From Penium margaritaceum (lineage: Eukaryota > Streptophyta > Zygnematophyceae > Desmidiales > Peniaceae): a stretch of DNA of 64,000 nucleotides. Shown piece by piece: positions 11,318-21,869 of the stretch (the first letter of the stretch is position 1; each line of letters starts with the position of its first letter). Position numbers and translations under genes: made by a program. A model generated the notes under the pieces. That model did not search any database, was not told the DNA's origin, and saw only the letters and a program-made list of their open reading frames with translations. The stretch covers positions 29,572 through 93,571 of the forward strand of contig SZWC01000572.1 in assembly GCA_023375785.1 (NCBI GenBank), in the 5' to 3' direction.

Positions 11318-12260
11318 ATGGCAGCAGCTGGCGTTGTGACAGCAGTCCAGCCTTTGGAGAGGCTGGAGGGATGCGCCAACTTCACGTTTTGGAAGATCCG
11401 TACCCGCCTCCTTTTGCAGGAGAGGGGCTTGTGGGAGGTGGTGAGCGGCGACGAGCCGGCTCCAGTTCCACAGGCAAAAGGCATCACCGCAGCGCAAGTG
11501 GTGGCGGGGAAGACGCTGCAAAAGGGTGTAGCTGATGGGGGTTCTTCTACAGCTGTACCAGCAACGTACGAGGAGTGGAAGAAGAAGGACAGGCAGGCCT
11601 ACAGGTTGCTTGTTAACACCATCTGCAACCCGCACCTTCAGTACGTGAGTGATAAGGCTACTGCAAAGGAGGGGTGGGACACGTTGTGCAAGAGGTATGA
11701 GAGCAAGGATCTTGCATTCCTCATGCTTTTGGAGGAAAAGATGATGGCGCTAAAAATGCAGGGTGGTGAAGGGATGTAGGCGTATCTGGACAGGGCGAAG
11801 GAGTTGGCGAAGCAGCTGAGAGCGGCCGGCAACCCTGTGGAAGAGACGCGCGTCATCCTCCTCTTGCTGAGGGGACTCCCAACCAGCTACGACACTGGGC
11901 GAGAGACGCTGGAGTGCCAGCCAACTCTCGACCTCGCATTCATCTGCACACACCTGGTGCAGGTGGAATTGCGTCGCAATGCAGCAAAGCGCAATGGCGG
12001 CAGCAGCAGTGAAGCAGCTTTCATGGCCATGGACTCACACAACCAGCAGGAGCTACAGTCCGCGCAGTAGAGAGGTAAGAAGAAGGGGAAGTGCCACTTT
12101 TGCCAGAAAGAGGGACACTACAAGAAAGAGTGCTTCAAGTTCAAGAGGGACCAGAAGGAGCAGCAACAGCAGCAGTAGCAAAAGCAGCAATCTCCACAGC
12201 AACAACAGCAGTAGTCACAGCAACGCCAGCAGCAGCAGTAGCAGCAGAACTAGACTGGCG
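11318..12260 (+). pseudogene. gag: A3 gag remains
   Basis: It starts at MAAAGVVTAVQPLERLEG and keeps the same block order as A1 gag: the RTRLL block, KKKDRQAYRLL, the KMMALKMQGGEG helix and the CCHC knuckle near 12085-12130. A Gln-rich tract follows. The frame stays open for some 60 codons upstream of this start, into the leader. Broken at a few points. Confidence 0.88.
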
Positions 12261-12264
12261 TGCG

Positions 12265-12659
12265 CCATTTTGGCAACATGAACGTTGCCAAGGAGGTGCG
12301 CGACCGCCTCTTCATGGCGAAGTCTGACATGTCGCAGAAGGAAAAGGCGGATCTGGCATGGTACAAGGACTTGGGGTGTACCAAGAGTCTGACGCACCAC
12401 AAGGAGTGGTTCACGCAGCTGCTCTCTATTCCCCCCCGTCCAATTGCTTTGGGTGATGATCGGGTGGCGTATGTTGAGGAGATTGGGATTGTGGAGATGT
12501 GGTTGGAGACCCCGCGTGGCATTGAAGTGGGAGTTTTCCATGGCGTGCTGTATGTGCCTGATGCTGCGTTCAACCTTCTCTCAGTGTCCTCTCTCACCAA
12601 CTTAGGACTGCGCGTTGTCTTCGATGATGACTATGGCTACATCCTCAACAAGGAAACAT
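12265..12659 (+). pseudogene. pol: A3 protease remains
   Basis: The segment shows the family A protease region from the knuckle side to FNLLSVSSLTN and ends where the element stops against family B sequence. No integrase, reverse transcriptase or 3' LTR of this copy is present. Confidence 0.85.
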
Positions 12660-12859
12660 AGGGAGCGCCATGTAGGCAGGGGGAATGGCGCAATCCAGAT
12701 TGTCCTGAAAGTGGCTCATCCGAGGAGCCACTATGCGCCTAGGCTAGAGGCTAGCTCTAGGACTATAAGAACCTGTCAGTTGTCTGTCATTAAGTACATT
12801 TATTACCTTTGGGACTCCTCAGAGAGTTCTCTACCAGAAATACTCCGACGTAGTTTTTG

Positions 12860-13968
12860 CACCAGAAAAAACCTCTGCCCAAGTACGATGCTGAGGTTGC
12901 CGAATGGACCGGACTTAGTTGGTCATGCTTCGCTCAAGGAGGGCTATGACGGTAAAAGAAGTTATGAACATGCCATATGCGGCCAAGTGAAAGGAGGCAG
13001 TGGATAGCGAACCTGCATCCATTGAAGAGAACAGAACATGGGTCCTAGTGGATAGGCCCCCAAACGCGCACGTGGTGGGGTCAAAGCGGGTATTTCAGGA
13101 GAAGTTCAAGTAGGATGAGACTATCAACAAGTACAAGGCAAGGCATTTTCCCAGCATGCATGCTCGGAGTACGAGGAGACTTTTGTGCGTGTCATTCTAT
13201 TGCCTACATCAGATCCATGTTTGGTATTGCTGCTGGAAATGATCTAGAGGTCCACCAGATGGACGTCAAGATAGATTTTCTCTACGAGAAGCTAGACAGA
13301 AAAGTGCTAATGGAAGCACCCGAGGAAGTGAAAGCTGTACAGGGCAGGGTTTGCAAACTAGTCAAAGTACTCTACGGGCTGGAACATGCCCTAGGGACGT
13401 GGTATAAGGAGATGCACGGATTCATGGCTGTGCTTACCTTCACGTACTGATAGAATGACCTTGGAGTCTATCTGTGGGATGATGAGCAATGCTTAATGCT
13501 AATGATCATTTGCTCGTCGTCGGTCGAGTTTTTAAACAAACTTAAGACGAATCTCAGTAACAGGTTCAAGATGAAGGACATGGGTCCACTCGAGTTCTAT
13601 CTAGGGGTAGCCGTCCAATCCAATCAAGAAGTAGGCACCATTGAGCTGAACCAGACCAAATACATCATGGAGGTCCTCCCGTGTCACAACATTGAGGATT
13701 GCAAGCCCGTCAGCATACCCATGACAATAGACATGAAGCTCTCCTCCTCCATGAGCCTTAGCACAAAAGCACAATGGCGTGAGATGGAAAAGATTCCCTA
13801 CCAGTCTGCTGCTGACATCATGAATGCCATGGTAGGAACACATCCTCACATTTGCTATGCTGTGGGAGAGAGGCAGGTTTATGGCAAATATTGGGCTACA
13901 ACATTGGCATGCAGTCAAGCGTATCATGCGCTATCAACACAAGACACAACTCATGGAACTACAGTTTG
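12860..13968 (+). pseudogene. pol: B5 reverse transcriptase remains
   Basis: The segment VHQMDVKIDFLYEKLDRKVLMEAPEEVK (shown in part: KIDFLYEKLD) near 13250-13330 is the copia reverse-transcriptase block before the palm. The sequence KMKDMGPLEFYLGVAV near 13568-13615 and ELNQTKYIMEVL near 13640-13677 match B1 and B3. Reading is broken in several places. Confidence 0.85.
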
Positions 13969-14706
13969 TATTGGAACTAGAGGAGAGAGGGAGCCCTTGA
14001 GCATCCGACATGTTGGACTGAAAGGACATCACTTGTGCTGAAGAATGGTTGTTAAATCACTAAAAATGATGGAGTACATATAAAGCTAGAGCTGGGGCAA
14101 GTCAGCCCTCTCACAAGCAACACTACTTAGCCATGGAGGCTAAGGCTTACACAGTGGGCTCCAAAATCTCACACAAAGGAGGAAATCAGCTAGCAAAAAA
14201 TCTAACCATTCACACACGACCTAGAAAGCTAGAAAATACTCTCATGACACACTCCTAGTGGTCACATAATCCACAATGCCATGGAGAATTTCTATGTGTC
14301 CATGGCTACCACACAAGGATCTGACCTCACGTAAAAACTAAGGAGAGATACCTTTTTCTTAGTTAGTACACTCCGACAAGGCAAGCCAGAAATCTAGGAC
14401 CTTTTTTGGATATTTCTCCCATCAGTCTTGACCCTTGACCTCTTGGCTTTTTTCTTTTCTCAATCTTAGGCATGGAGTCATCGCCCATGGTCACCCAGAT
14501 ACCGGCAGTCGATGACCGTGGAAACTACGGAAATTCACATCTCCCAATCCGACTTTTCGATTGGCCTGAAACTTGGACCGTAAACATTTTACCTCCTGAT
14601 CTTTCCACTCATGAAGTGCGATTCACAATCGGAGTAGAAATCTGGTAGTTTCCCTGAACTTGCTCTTGTGGACCTGAAACTGAGTCGGATGGCTCCTCTC
14701 CCAACT
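13969..14706 (-). repeat. Solo family A LTR in reverse, TSD GTTTG
   Basis: A 738-bp family A LTR in reverse lies inside B5 RNase H. GTTTG occurs at 13964-13968 and again at 14707-14711, a perfect 5-bp target duplication. No internal element sequence remains, so LTR-LTR recombination is the likely origin. Confidence 0.93.
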
Positions 14707-14711
14707 GTTTG

Positions 14712-14953
14712 GAGGCCAACAGGGATCTGAACCACTACGGCTTGTGTGCTAGACAAACACCGACATGGGAGGAAGAATCGATGACTCAATGCCCACCTCG
14801 GGCTTTGTTTACCTCTAGAATAGTATTGTGGTCTCTTGGTCAAGCTCGAAATAAGACAGTGTCTTTCTATCTACAGCTAAGACAGAGTACATTGCTATAT
14901 CACAAGCATGCAAGGAGACATAATGGCTATGTAGTTTACTTGCCGAGATGAAA
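14712..14953 (+). pseudogene. pol: B5 RNase H remains
   Basis: The segment corresponds to the RNase H part of B1 and B3, as judged from its order and from recognisable blocks before the LTR. It directly abuts a family B LTR. Heavily decayed. Confidence 0.7.
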
Positions 14954-15139
14954 TGTTGACATGATAAGCTCTTTGTCCATGACTTACATTCGGACATGCA
15001 CAGGACGGGCTAGCCATGCACTCCTCCCTTGGAATAAGTCCCCTGAGTCTGGTCCAGATAGACTAGGCATGTAGTGCTCCTTTGGAGCAAGTCCCCTTGG
15101 CCTAAACTATATAGTATAGCCAGCAAATACTACCTAGGA

Positions 15140-15210
15140 CAACTCCTCGTAGCTGACACGTTCGAGAGTTGGTCTCTCGAGCGAGAGGTCACTGGGTCTA
15201 ATCTCAGCCA
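15140..15210 (+). other. tRNA-like segment inside family B LTR
   Basis: A 5-bp stem with a 7-base loop (CGAGA-GTTGGTC-TCTCG, 15163-15179) is followed by a T-arm-like stem CTGGG-TCTAAT-CTCAG (15192-15207). The order and spacing resemble the anticodon and T arms of a tRNA, or a tRNA-derived SINE head. The other B LTRs carry the same two hairpins (27815-27858 and 39762-39805). The T-loop is one base short and no clear acceptor stem is visible, so this is not called a tRNA gene. Confidence 0.4.
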
Positions 15211-15415
15211 AGGGACTTATTTTCTTTGTGACCAAAGCAGAGACAGGAAGGTTTTACGAGACATCTTAGACCATTCCAAGGTCCTTCTTGGTGGGTTGCG
15301 CAACTTGGCGGTCATAGGGAGCGCCATGTAGGCAGGGTGATGATGCTATCCAGATTGCCCCGAAAATGACTCATCCAAGGAGCTACTGCGTGCCTAGGCT
15401 AGAGGCGGATTCTAG

Positions 15416-15427
15416 GACTATAAGAAC
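15416..15427 (+). promoter_or_regulatory. Candidate TATA box in family B LTR
   Basis: GACTATAAGAAC is conserved in every family B LTR that covers this point, including 12754-12766 and the reverse copies near 27600 and 39546. It lies about 300 bp before the LTR end. Motif and conservation only. Confidence 0.5.
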
Positions 15428-15721
15428 ATGTTTTGCCTATTATTGAGTACATTTCTTTCCCTTGAGACTCCTAACAGAGTAGTCCACCAGAGGTAGACAC
15501 TAAAGAAACATTGGTTGGTCTAAGTCCCAGGATTTTTCTCCTTGCGTACAAGTGACCAAGTACTAAGTACATAGTGCAAGGAAGTGATTCCTATGAACTG
15601 CTTTGTGGGAAATCTTGGTTCTGAGGGTGATATCACCTTTTGGTTGCAATTACCAAGAGCAGTCACTGGGAACCATTGCTTCGGAACCTGCTTTGTAGAT
15701 CGTCGCCTCAGGTAGGTTACA

Positions 15722-16117
15722 AAGGTTTATGGGTCCACACTGACTAGTTATAAGGCACGCTTTTGCGCACTCTCTTGCCCTCTCTATCTTGTAGTGCACA
15801 TCAGCTTCATAAGCTCCATTTGCTCCATCTGCTCCAGTAGCTCCAACGGCGTGTCCAGGCACTTAGCCAACAAGGGCCAAGGATAAGTTCTACCCTTGGA
15901 GGTATGACCCTTAAGCCCTAACTAGAATAAGCTTTACCCTTGGAGGCACGACCCTGAGTTCGCTAGTGTCCATTGTTCTCTCTTTGTAGGTGATCAATGG
16001 CTAAGGGATAAGCCAGGGATCTGCACCTGTTAATCGGTAGCAGAAGATAACCTACATCAGCCTACATCGGCCTCAACAAAGCAAAGAAGCAGAGAAGCAG
16101 AGAAGGAAAGAAACAGT
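15722..16117 (+). other. Family B leader with a two-unit tandem repeat
   Basis: About 396 bases lie between LTR and gag. Two imperfect units of about 40 bases (CCTTGGAGG with flanks) lie at about 15880-15965. The same double unit is present in the reverse leaders at 32505-32590 and 40965-41050. Conservation in copies of different age suggests it belongs to the founding element. Confidence 0.7.
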
Positions 16118-16975
16118 ATGACGACACCCGTGAGGCTCACTCTCGAGGAGGTCAACGATGGAGTGTCAAAGTTCAGAGGGTTTGGTTTTCCCTAGTGGAA
16201 ATGGTAATTTGAGATCGTCATGAGGATTTGTGGCTATTTGAAGATGTTCTTTGGAAAAGGGGTTGAACCTCCAAAAACAAATGCTGGATATTAAGCGTGG
16301 AGTGTCAAAATGGCATGGCGCTTGTGATTCTTGTGAGATCAATGCATGAGTCACAGCATGTCCACCTCCAAGGTATCATGCATATATGAAAGACTTATGA
16401 GAAGCTTGCACGTGTACACCAATGAACGACTCTTGCAAATCACCTCTTCATCCTTCAAAGGCTGATTTCATTGAGGGTGAGCAAGGGAGACTTGATTGTG
16501 GACATCCTGTTACATTTAGAAGGACTGCTACAGGAAGTGACCCAAATGAACTAGGAAATTGACACCAACATGCAGGCCATAATCCTCCTCATGGCACTAC
16601 CTGAAAGCTGGGGCCCTCAAATCACCATCTTTGGCAGTTGGAAGGAGAAGGATTTGATGTATAAAATAGTGTCGGAGTACGTGCGCAACGAGACCATGCG
16701 TCACAGCGGTAGTTAGGCCAACATTTAAGCCTATGCTGAACGGTACGGTGGTCGTGGCAACAACTCCTCTGTATGTCAGAGCAGTACCGGAAGTGGTTGC
16801 GGTGCAGGAAAAGACAATGGTGGCGGCAGAAAGAGTTCAAAGCGTCGTGGGATGTGCAATAAATGTGGCAAGCATGAGCATTGCGCACGGGAGTGCAGGG
16901 TACACAAGAAGGAAGATGGAGATCATGGTGGTAGATATGAGTACAAAAGAAAGGGTAAGAAGGAGTTGATGAAGA
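16118..16975 (+). pseudogene. gag: B4 gag remains
   Basis: The start MTTPVRLTLEEVNDGVSKF follows the leader directly and corresponds to the gag start of B2 near 40810. The middle part is alpha-helical in character, as in copia gag. The knuckle CNKCGKHEHCARECR (16852-16896) has the spacing Cx2Cx4Hx4C and is followed by a Lys-rich tail. It differs clearly from family A gag. Broken in several places. Confidence 0.88.
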
Positions 16976-16984
16976 AGTTGGCTG

Positions 16985-17535
16985 AGAGCATGCCGGCAAT
17001 CAAGAGAGGAGCAGTGCTCAAGCCTGGAGCCTACGGGCTCAACTCTGGCACGAACCAACACTCTTCAAGAATGGGTTCATCTCCATTGGGAACACTGAAC
17101 GTTGCTTCTGGTGTGCTAATGGAAGCCTTGTCCATGCCCAAGGCGAGAGGGATAAGTTGATCAGCATTAACGTAAACGGTACTAAAAAAGACTTAAAGCT
17201 GGAGATTGTCCTTTATATGCCATTTTCTGTGACAAATCTCTTGTCACTATCAAAAAATCACAAACCATGACATGAAAGTCATCATCACGGAGGACTCTGT
17301 GATTATCAAGAACAAGGATATCAAGATCATTTATCCCAAGGAGAGTCTTGTCACACAAGTCTTAAGAGTTGATGGACTCTACGCTACAGACCAAGCCCCT
17401 TAATGTACAAATGAGGGATATGCGGCTGTTGAAGAGTCCAAGTCTCAATAGCCTGATGTTGTACCATAGGCCGTCACCATGGCGGCCAATTCCACTGACA
17501 CAAATGCTGAGCTGTGGCCAAGGTGGTTTCATCCT
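16985..17535 (+). pseudogene. pol: B4 protease and pre-integrase remains
   Basis: YGLNSGTNQHSSRMG marks the protease active-site region (17030-17075). Blocks matching LVHAQGEGDKLISI and the protease C-terminal part follow, then the start of the pre-integrase domain. Same content as 6425-6980 in the duplicate. Confidence 0.85.
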
Positions 17536-17605
17536 GTAAGGACAGTACAAGGAATTTATTCCTATGAACTGTTGAATGTGGAACCTTGTCGCTGAGAGTG
17601 ATATC

Positions 17606-18586
17606 TGTTGGAACTGGAGAAGAGAGGGACTCTTGGAGCAGCGAGCATGTGTGATTGGAAGGGCATCACTTGTGCTGAAGAATGGTTGTTCAATCACTCA
17701 AAATAATTGATACATATAGAGCTAGAGCTTGGGCAAGTCAGCCCTGTCACAAGCCACACCACTTAGCCATGGAGGCTAACGCTCACACACTAGAGTCCAT
17801 AATCTCACACAACGGAGGAAATCAGCCTAGCAATCCGGCTGAACACTCACACACAACCTAGAGAGCTAGAGAATGCTCTCATGGCACACTCCTAGTGGTC
17901 AGATAACCCACAAACCCATGGAGAATCGCCATGTGTTCATGGCTAGCACACAAGGATCTCACCTCACCTAAAAAGCAAGGAGAGGTACCTTTATCCTTGT
18001 CAGCGCACTCTGACAAGGCAATCCTAAGACCAAGGACCTTTTTGGATATTTCTCCCATCAGGTCTTGACCCTGGACCTCTTGCCTTTTTCTTTTCTCAGG
18101 CTAAGGCATGGAGCCATCACCCATGGCTACCCAGACATCGACGGTCGATGACCTCAGAAACTACGAAAATTCATATCTCCCAATCCGACCGTTCGATCGG
18201 CCTCAAACTTGGACCGTAGACATTTTGCCACCTAATCTTTGCAATGGTGAANTCTGACAAGGCAATCCTAAGACCAAGGACCTTTTTGGATATTTCTCCC
18301 ATCAGGTCTTGACCCTGGACCTCTTGCCTTTTTCTTTTCTCAGGCTAAGGCATGGAGCCATCACCCATGGCTACCCAGACATCGACGGTCGATGACCTCA
18401 GAAACTACGAAAATTCATATCTCCCAATCCGACTGTTGGATCGGCCTCAAACTTGGACCATAGACATTTTGCCACCTGATCTTACCAATGGTGAATTTGG
18501 ATTGACCATCGGAGCAGGCATTTGGTACTTTCCTGGAACTTGCTCTTGTGGACCTGAAACTGAGCCGGATGGCTCCTTTCCCAACA
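17606..18586 (-). repeat. Solo family A LTR in reverse, TSD ATATC
   Basis: A complete reversed family A LTR has ATATC at 17601-17605 and again at 18587-18591. It sits in the family B LTR tail. About 243 bases of its length come from the single-N junction at 18252. It is the twin of 7048-8039. Confidence 0.94.
18009..18495. other. Single-N assembly junction with repeated flank
   Basis: 18009-18251 recurs after the lone N (18252) as 18253-18495 with several differences. The differences suggest the two contig ends came from different alleles, different repeats, or error-rich reads. Confidence 0.8.
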
Positions 18587-18655
18587 ATATCATCTCTTGG
18601 TTGCAATACCACTATCGATTGGTGGGAACCATTATGTCCGAATCCGTTTTCTAGA
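18587..18655 (+). repeat. Family B LTR tail, resumed
   Basis: It continues 17535-17605 after the solo LTR and ends near TTCTAGACC at 18655, short of the expected LTR end. Reverse-strand B2 pol follows. Confidence 0.75.
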
Positions 18656-20268
18656 CCAACTCCTCATGCGAGTTTGCTATCCATAGCCTCTTTCCACTTG
18701 GCCGCATCTGGCATATTCACAACCATCGTTACGTTGACATGCTCTCCTTGAGCCAAGAGAACAAGCTGAGACTGGTCCATTCCGCACTCTCAGCATCGTA
18801 CCTGGGTGAAGGTTTCTCCTACCGCGTACTATGCTAGAGTGTTGCAAGTGGTGCTTCAAGGCTTAGATGCTTCTGTTGCTCTTGTGGTGGCAGTGATCCA
18901 CTTTCTCATAGTTTGACTCACATGGCTTTGAGAACTCAAAATGAATTTCAGTGTCAGTCGTTTTGTCAGCCTACACAACCAGTCTCCCTACAACACCATC
19001 CTTTAGAGGCATCATCTGCCACTTCTCAGGTGCCTCATCATCTAGTTTGAGGAACACAATCCACTCTCCTGATTTCGAAACATGGACAAGGTCCAGCGAC
19101 TCTCCCTTGTGGAGTGTCCTTTCATCAAACTTGACATCTCGGGTCCTGATGAGCTTTTCTCCCGCTTGGTCCCACTGCCTATACGCCTATAATGCAGTGC
19201 TGTTTCCGATCATTACACACTTACGAGCGCGTGTATCCAGCTTACCACTTCCTTCTCCTACTTGGTTTTTCGCCCAAGCAGTACTGCCAAAGACCCTTAT
19301 ACGTGATTTATCTGGCTTCTTCCTTGACCAAGTCTCATGTAGTGTCCTGAACTAGTTCTCTTGTTGCTTCTCACTACGCCTTCCAAGCGCTACTGCCGAA
19401 GTGAAATTCACAAGGTAGCAAGCAATTCTTTTAGCTTCAGCCCAAAGCAAGGTGGAAGTTTACCGTCGAAAAGCATGCTTTGTATTATGCCCATGATAGT
19501 TTGGTTAATCCTCTCGGCAATGGCATTACTCTGGGGGATATAAGGTGTTCTGGTTTTGTGGTTGATGACGTGTTAGCTCAACCACCCTTTGCACTCCTCG
19601 TACTCACCATTGCTATTCGTGCGCAGTGCCTGGAACTTCTTGCTTGTCTGCCGTTCTTACATTGCGACAAACTGTTGCAACTTCTCCTTAACCTCTCCTT
19701 TTTTCAGGAGGAAGTAGATCTACATCTTCTGACTTTGGTCATCAATGAAGGTCAGAAAAACATGCTCCCACTGTTTGAAGGGTTGCGGATTGGTCCACAC
19801 ACATAAGAGTGAAAGGGTTTTTTTTACCTTGCCTCGGAGGCATGGCTCCCACTGCTTCCTACACTTTCCTTCATCCCTCGCCTTGCATCCCTCCATCCTT
19901 GCATCACTCTTGGGACTTGTGCTACAAGACTCTCCTTGGGATAGGAGATCTTGATGTCCTTGTTCTTGACAATGACGGCCTCCTCCTCATGAAGACCACC
20001 GTCATGTCGTGGTCCGTGATTTTGGACACTGACAAGAAGTTTACCGCAAAAGACGGCATGTAGACGATGTACTCTAGCTTCAAGTAGTTTTCAACCTCCT
20101 TCACATTCATGCTGATTAGCTTATCTCCCTCGCCTTGCGCATGGACAAGGCTGCCATTGGTACACCTGAAGCGATGTCAGTGTACCGAATGGAGATAAAT
20201 CCATCCTTGTCTCTTGAAGAGTGGTGGTTCATATCCGAATCGGGCCCGTAGGCTCCACGCTCAAGCAA
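18656..20268 (-). mobile_element. B2 copy 2, left part: pol and protease remains
   Basis: Read on minus: protease region at the right (20116-20265, DSD at the active-site position), then pre-integrase (about 19800-20110), integrase (18950-19800) and the first part of reverse transcriptase (18656-18860). B2 continues beyond A4 at 27231-27332 and beyond B1 at 40015-41593. Very decayed. Confidence 0.87.
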
Positions 20269-21222
20269 TATTGGGAAAGGAGCCATCTGGCTCAGTTTCA
20301 GGTCCACACGAGCAAGTTCCAGGAAAGTACCAGATGCCTGCTCTGATCACCGATCCAACTTCACCATTGGAAAGATCAGGTGGCAAAATGTCTACGGTCC
20401 AAGTTTGAGGCCGATCCAACGGTCGGATTGGGAGATATGAATTTTCGAAGTTTCGGCGGTCATGGACCGTCGATATCTGGGTGGGCATGGGTGATGGCTC
20501 CATGCCTTAGCTTGAGAAAAGAAAAAGGCAAGAAGTCCAGGGTCAATACCTGATGGGAGAAATATCCAAAAAAGGTCCTTGGTCTTAGGATTGCCTTGTC
20601 AGAGTGTGCTGACTAGGATAAAGGTACCTCTCCTTACTTTTTAGGTGAGGTGAGATCCTTGTGTGCTAGCCATGGACNNNNNNNNNNNNNNNNNNNNNNN
20701 NNNNNNNNNNNNNNNNNNNNNNNNNNNNNNNNNNNNNNNNNNNNNNNNNNNNNNNNNNNNNNNNNNNNNNNNNNNNNNNNNNNNNNNNNNNNNNNNNNNN
20801 NNNNNNNNNNNNNNNNNNNNNNNNNNNNNNNNNNNNNNNNNNNNNNNNNNNNNNNNNNNNNNNNNNNNNNNNNNNNNNNNNNNNNNNNNNNNNNNNNNNN
20901 NNNNNNNNNNNNNNNNNNNNNNNNNNNNNNNNNNNNNNNNNNNNNNNNNNNNNNNNNNNNNNNNNNNNNNNNNNNNNNNNNNNNNNNNNNNNNNNNNNNN
21001 NNNNNNNNNNNNNNNNNNNNNNNNNNNNNNNNNNNNNNNNNNNNNNNNNNNNNNNNNNNNCTAAGTGGTGTGGCTTGTGAGAGGGCTGACTTGCCCAAGC
21101 TCTAGCTCTATATGTACTCCATCATTTTGAGTGATTGAACAACCATTCTTCAGCACAAGTGATGCCCTTCCAATCACACATGCTCGCTACTCCAAGGCTC
21201 CCTCTCTCCTCAAGTTCCAACA
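20269..21222 (+). repeat. A4 5' LTR, with internal gap
   Basis: The 409 bases before the gap and the 162 after it match A3's 5' LTR. Its right end CAAGTTCCAACA touches the primer site. Confidence 0.92.
20678..21060. other. Assembly gap of 383 N
   Basis: The run lies inside the A4 5' LTR. By comparison with A3 (10341-10508) only about 168 bases should be missing, so the gap looks about 215 bases too long. Protein-like readings through it are meaningless. Confidence 0.97.
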
Positions 21223-21224
21223 TT

Positions 21225-21236
21225 TGGTATCAGAGC
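21225..21236 (+). other. A4 primer-binding site
   Basis: TGGTATCAGAGC, initiator-Met type. Confidence 0.9.
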
Positions 21237-21869
21237 CAAGTTCTGCCACTTCCAGCCAGCACAGGCTCTCACCTTGAGAGTGACAGGTTGGGATGAAACA
21301 TTCACCAGATTTGACAATCAACCACGAGATCTTCAAGTTCAAGAGATAAGCTTTCCAACGAGCCCTAGATCGTGAAGATTCAACGGTCGGATTGAGAGTT
21401 ATGCTCAAAACGAGGTCGGCTAGGGCTACACTCTTCTCTATGAGTAAGACTGTCACCTTGTGATGACCATAACTCTCTCGTTTCTTTGTCAAATCTAAAA
21501 CGTGGCACATGCGAATTGTAGTATTTTTCCTTAGCTTTCCATTGGTGCAAACATATTTGCATTCCATTGATTCATTTGGTAGAAACACCGTTTACAAACT
21601 GGCTGGTCTGAGTTGGAGTAGGAGCAGAAGCATACCCTGTTTTCAAGAGGGCATATCTTTTGAAATCCCCAGTTGATGACCGTATTTTATGGGTCGATCT
21701 GAAAGGTTTTGAGCTGAATTTTCCAGTGGTGGGCTCCGTTTTTCAAAATTTCCAGTTTGATGGCACCTACAGTCCATTTTCTGTCCGACAGATTTCTGGC
21801 AGAAGCAGCAGCAGAAGCAGGGGTAGCGCCGCCATCCAAGGGCAGCACTGAGCATCACCAAGGCTCAAA

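Larger units (their letters stand above)
6376..12659 (+). repeat. Large direct duplication, copy 1
   Basis: This segment corresponds base by base to 16934-23211 (offset 10,558 on its left part). Both copies share the same B4/B2 junction, the same reversed solo LTR with its target duplication, and the same A3/A4 insertion. Divergence in the first 667 bp is about 2.4 percent by eye. Confidence 0.9.
9932..12659 (+). mobile_element. A3: family A element, 5' LTR to protease only
   Basis: It has a complete 5' LTR (9932-10670), primer site, leader, gag and most of the protease. It then meets family B LTR sequence at 12657-12660, with CAT shared by both sides. It is the sister copy of A4: both start after the same AGCAA in the same B2 position. 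The broken coding remains are a fossil. Confidence 0.92.
12657..14953 (+). mobile_element. B5: family B remains (LTR piece and pol)
   Basis: It begins with about 200 bp of family B LTR (12657-12855, TATA-like GACTATAAGAAC near 12754-12766). The end of the integrase hinge and reverse transcriptase follow (12860-13968), then RNase H remains (14712-14953), leading into a full B LTR at 14954. A reversed solo A LTR splits the RNase H region. Strongly decayed. Confidence 0.85.
14954..15721 (+). repeat. Complete family B LTR (between B5 and B4)
   Basis: It is 768 bp, starting TGTTGACATG and ending GTAGGTTACA, i.e. the B ends TGTTGACCTG...CAGGTTGACA with drift. Pol remains stand to its left and a leader plus gag to its right. 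It can therefore be read both as the 3' LTR of B5 and as the 5' LTR of B4. Confidence 0.85.
14954..17605 (+). mobile_element. B4 copy 2: family B LTR, leader, gag, protease, LTR tail
   Basis: Parts are the 5' LTR (14954-15721), leader, gag (from 16118), protease (about 16985-17400), the start of the pre-integrase domain, and LTR tail from about 17535. It resumes after the solo A LTR at 18587-18655. No integrase, reverse transcriptase or RNase H is present in this copy. Broken fossil with many breaks. Confidence 0.85.

Noticed and set aside
6376-12659. Independent insertions at the same site in two B copies instead of a duplication
   Set aside because: Three separate junctions and two target duplications agree in both copies, with low divergence throughout.
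15140-15210. A functional tRNA gene
   Set aside because: The T-like loop has six bases instead of seven, no acceptor stem pairs, and the segment lies within LTRs. Kept only as tRNA-like.
20634-21105. Long open frames across the N run
   Set aside because: They consist almost entirely of unknown bases and carry no information.
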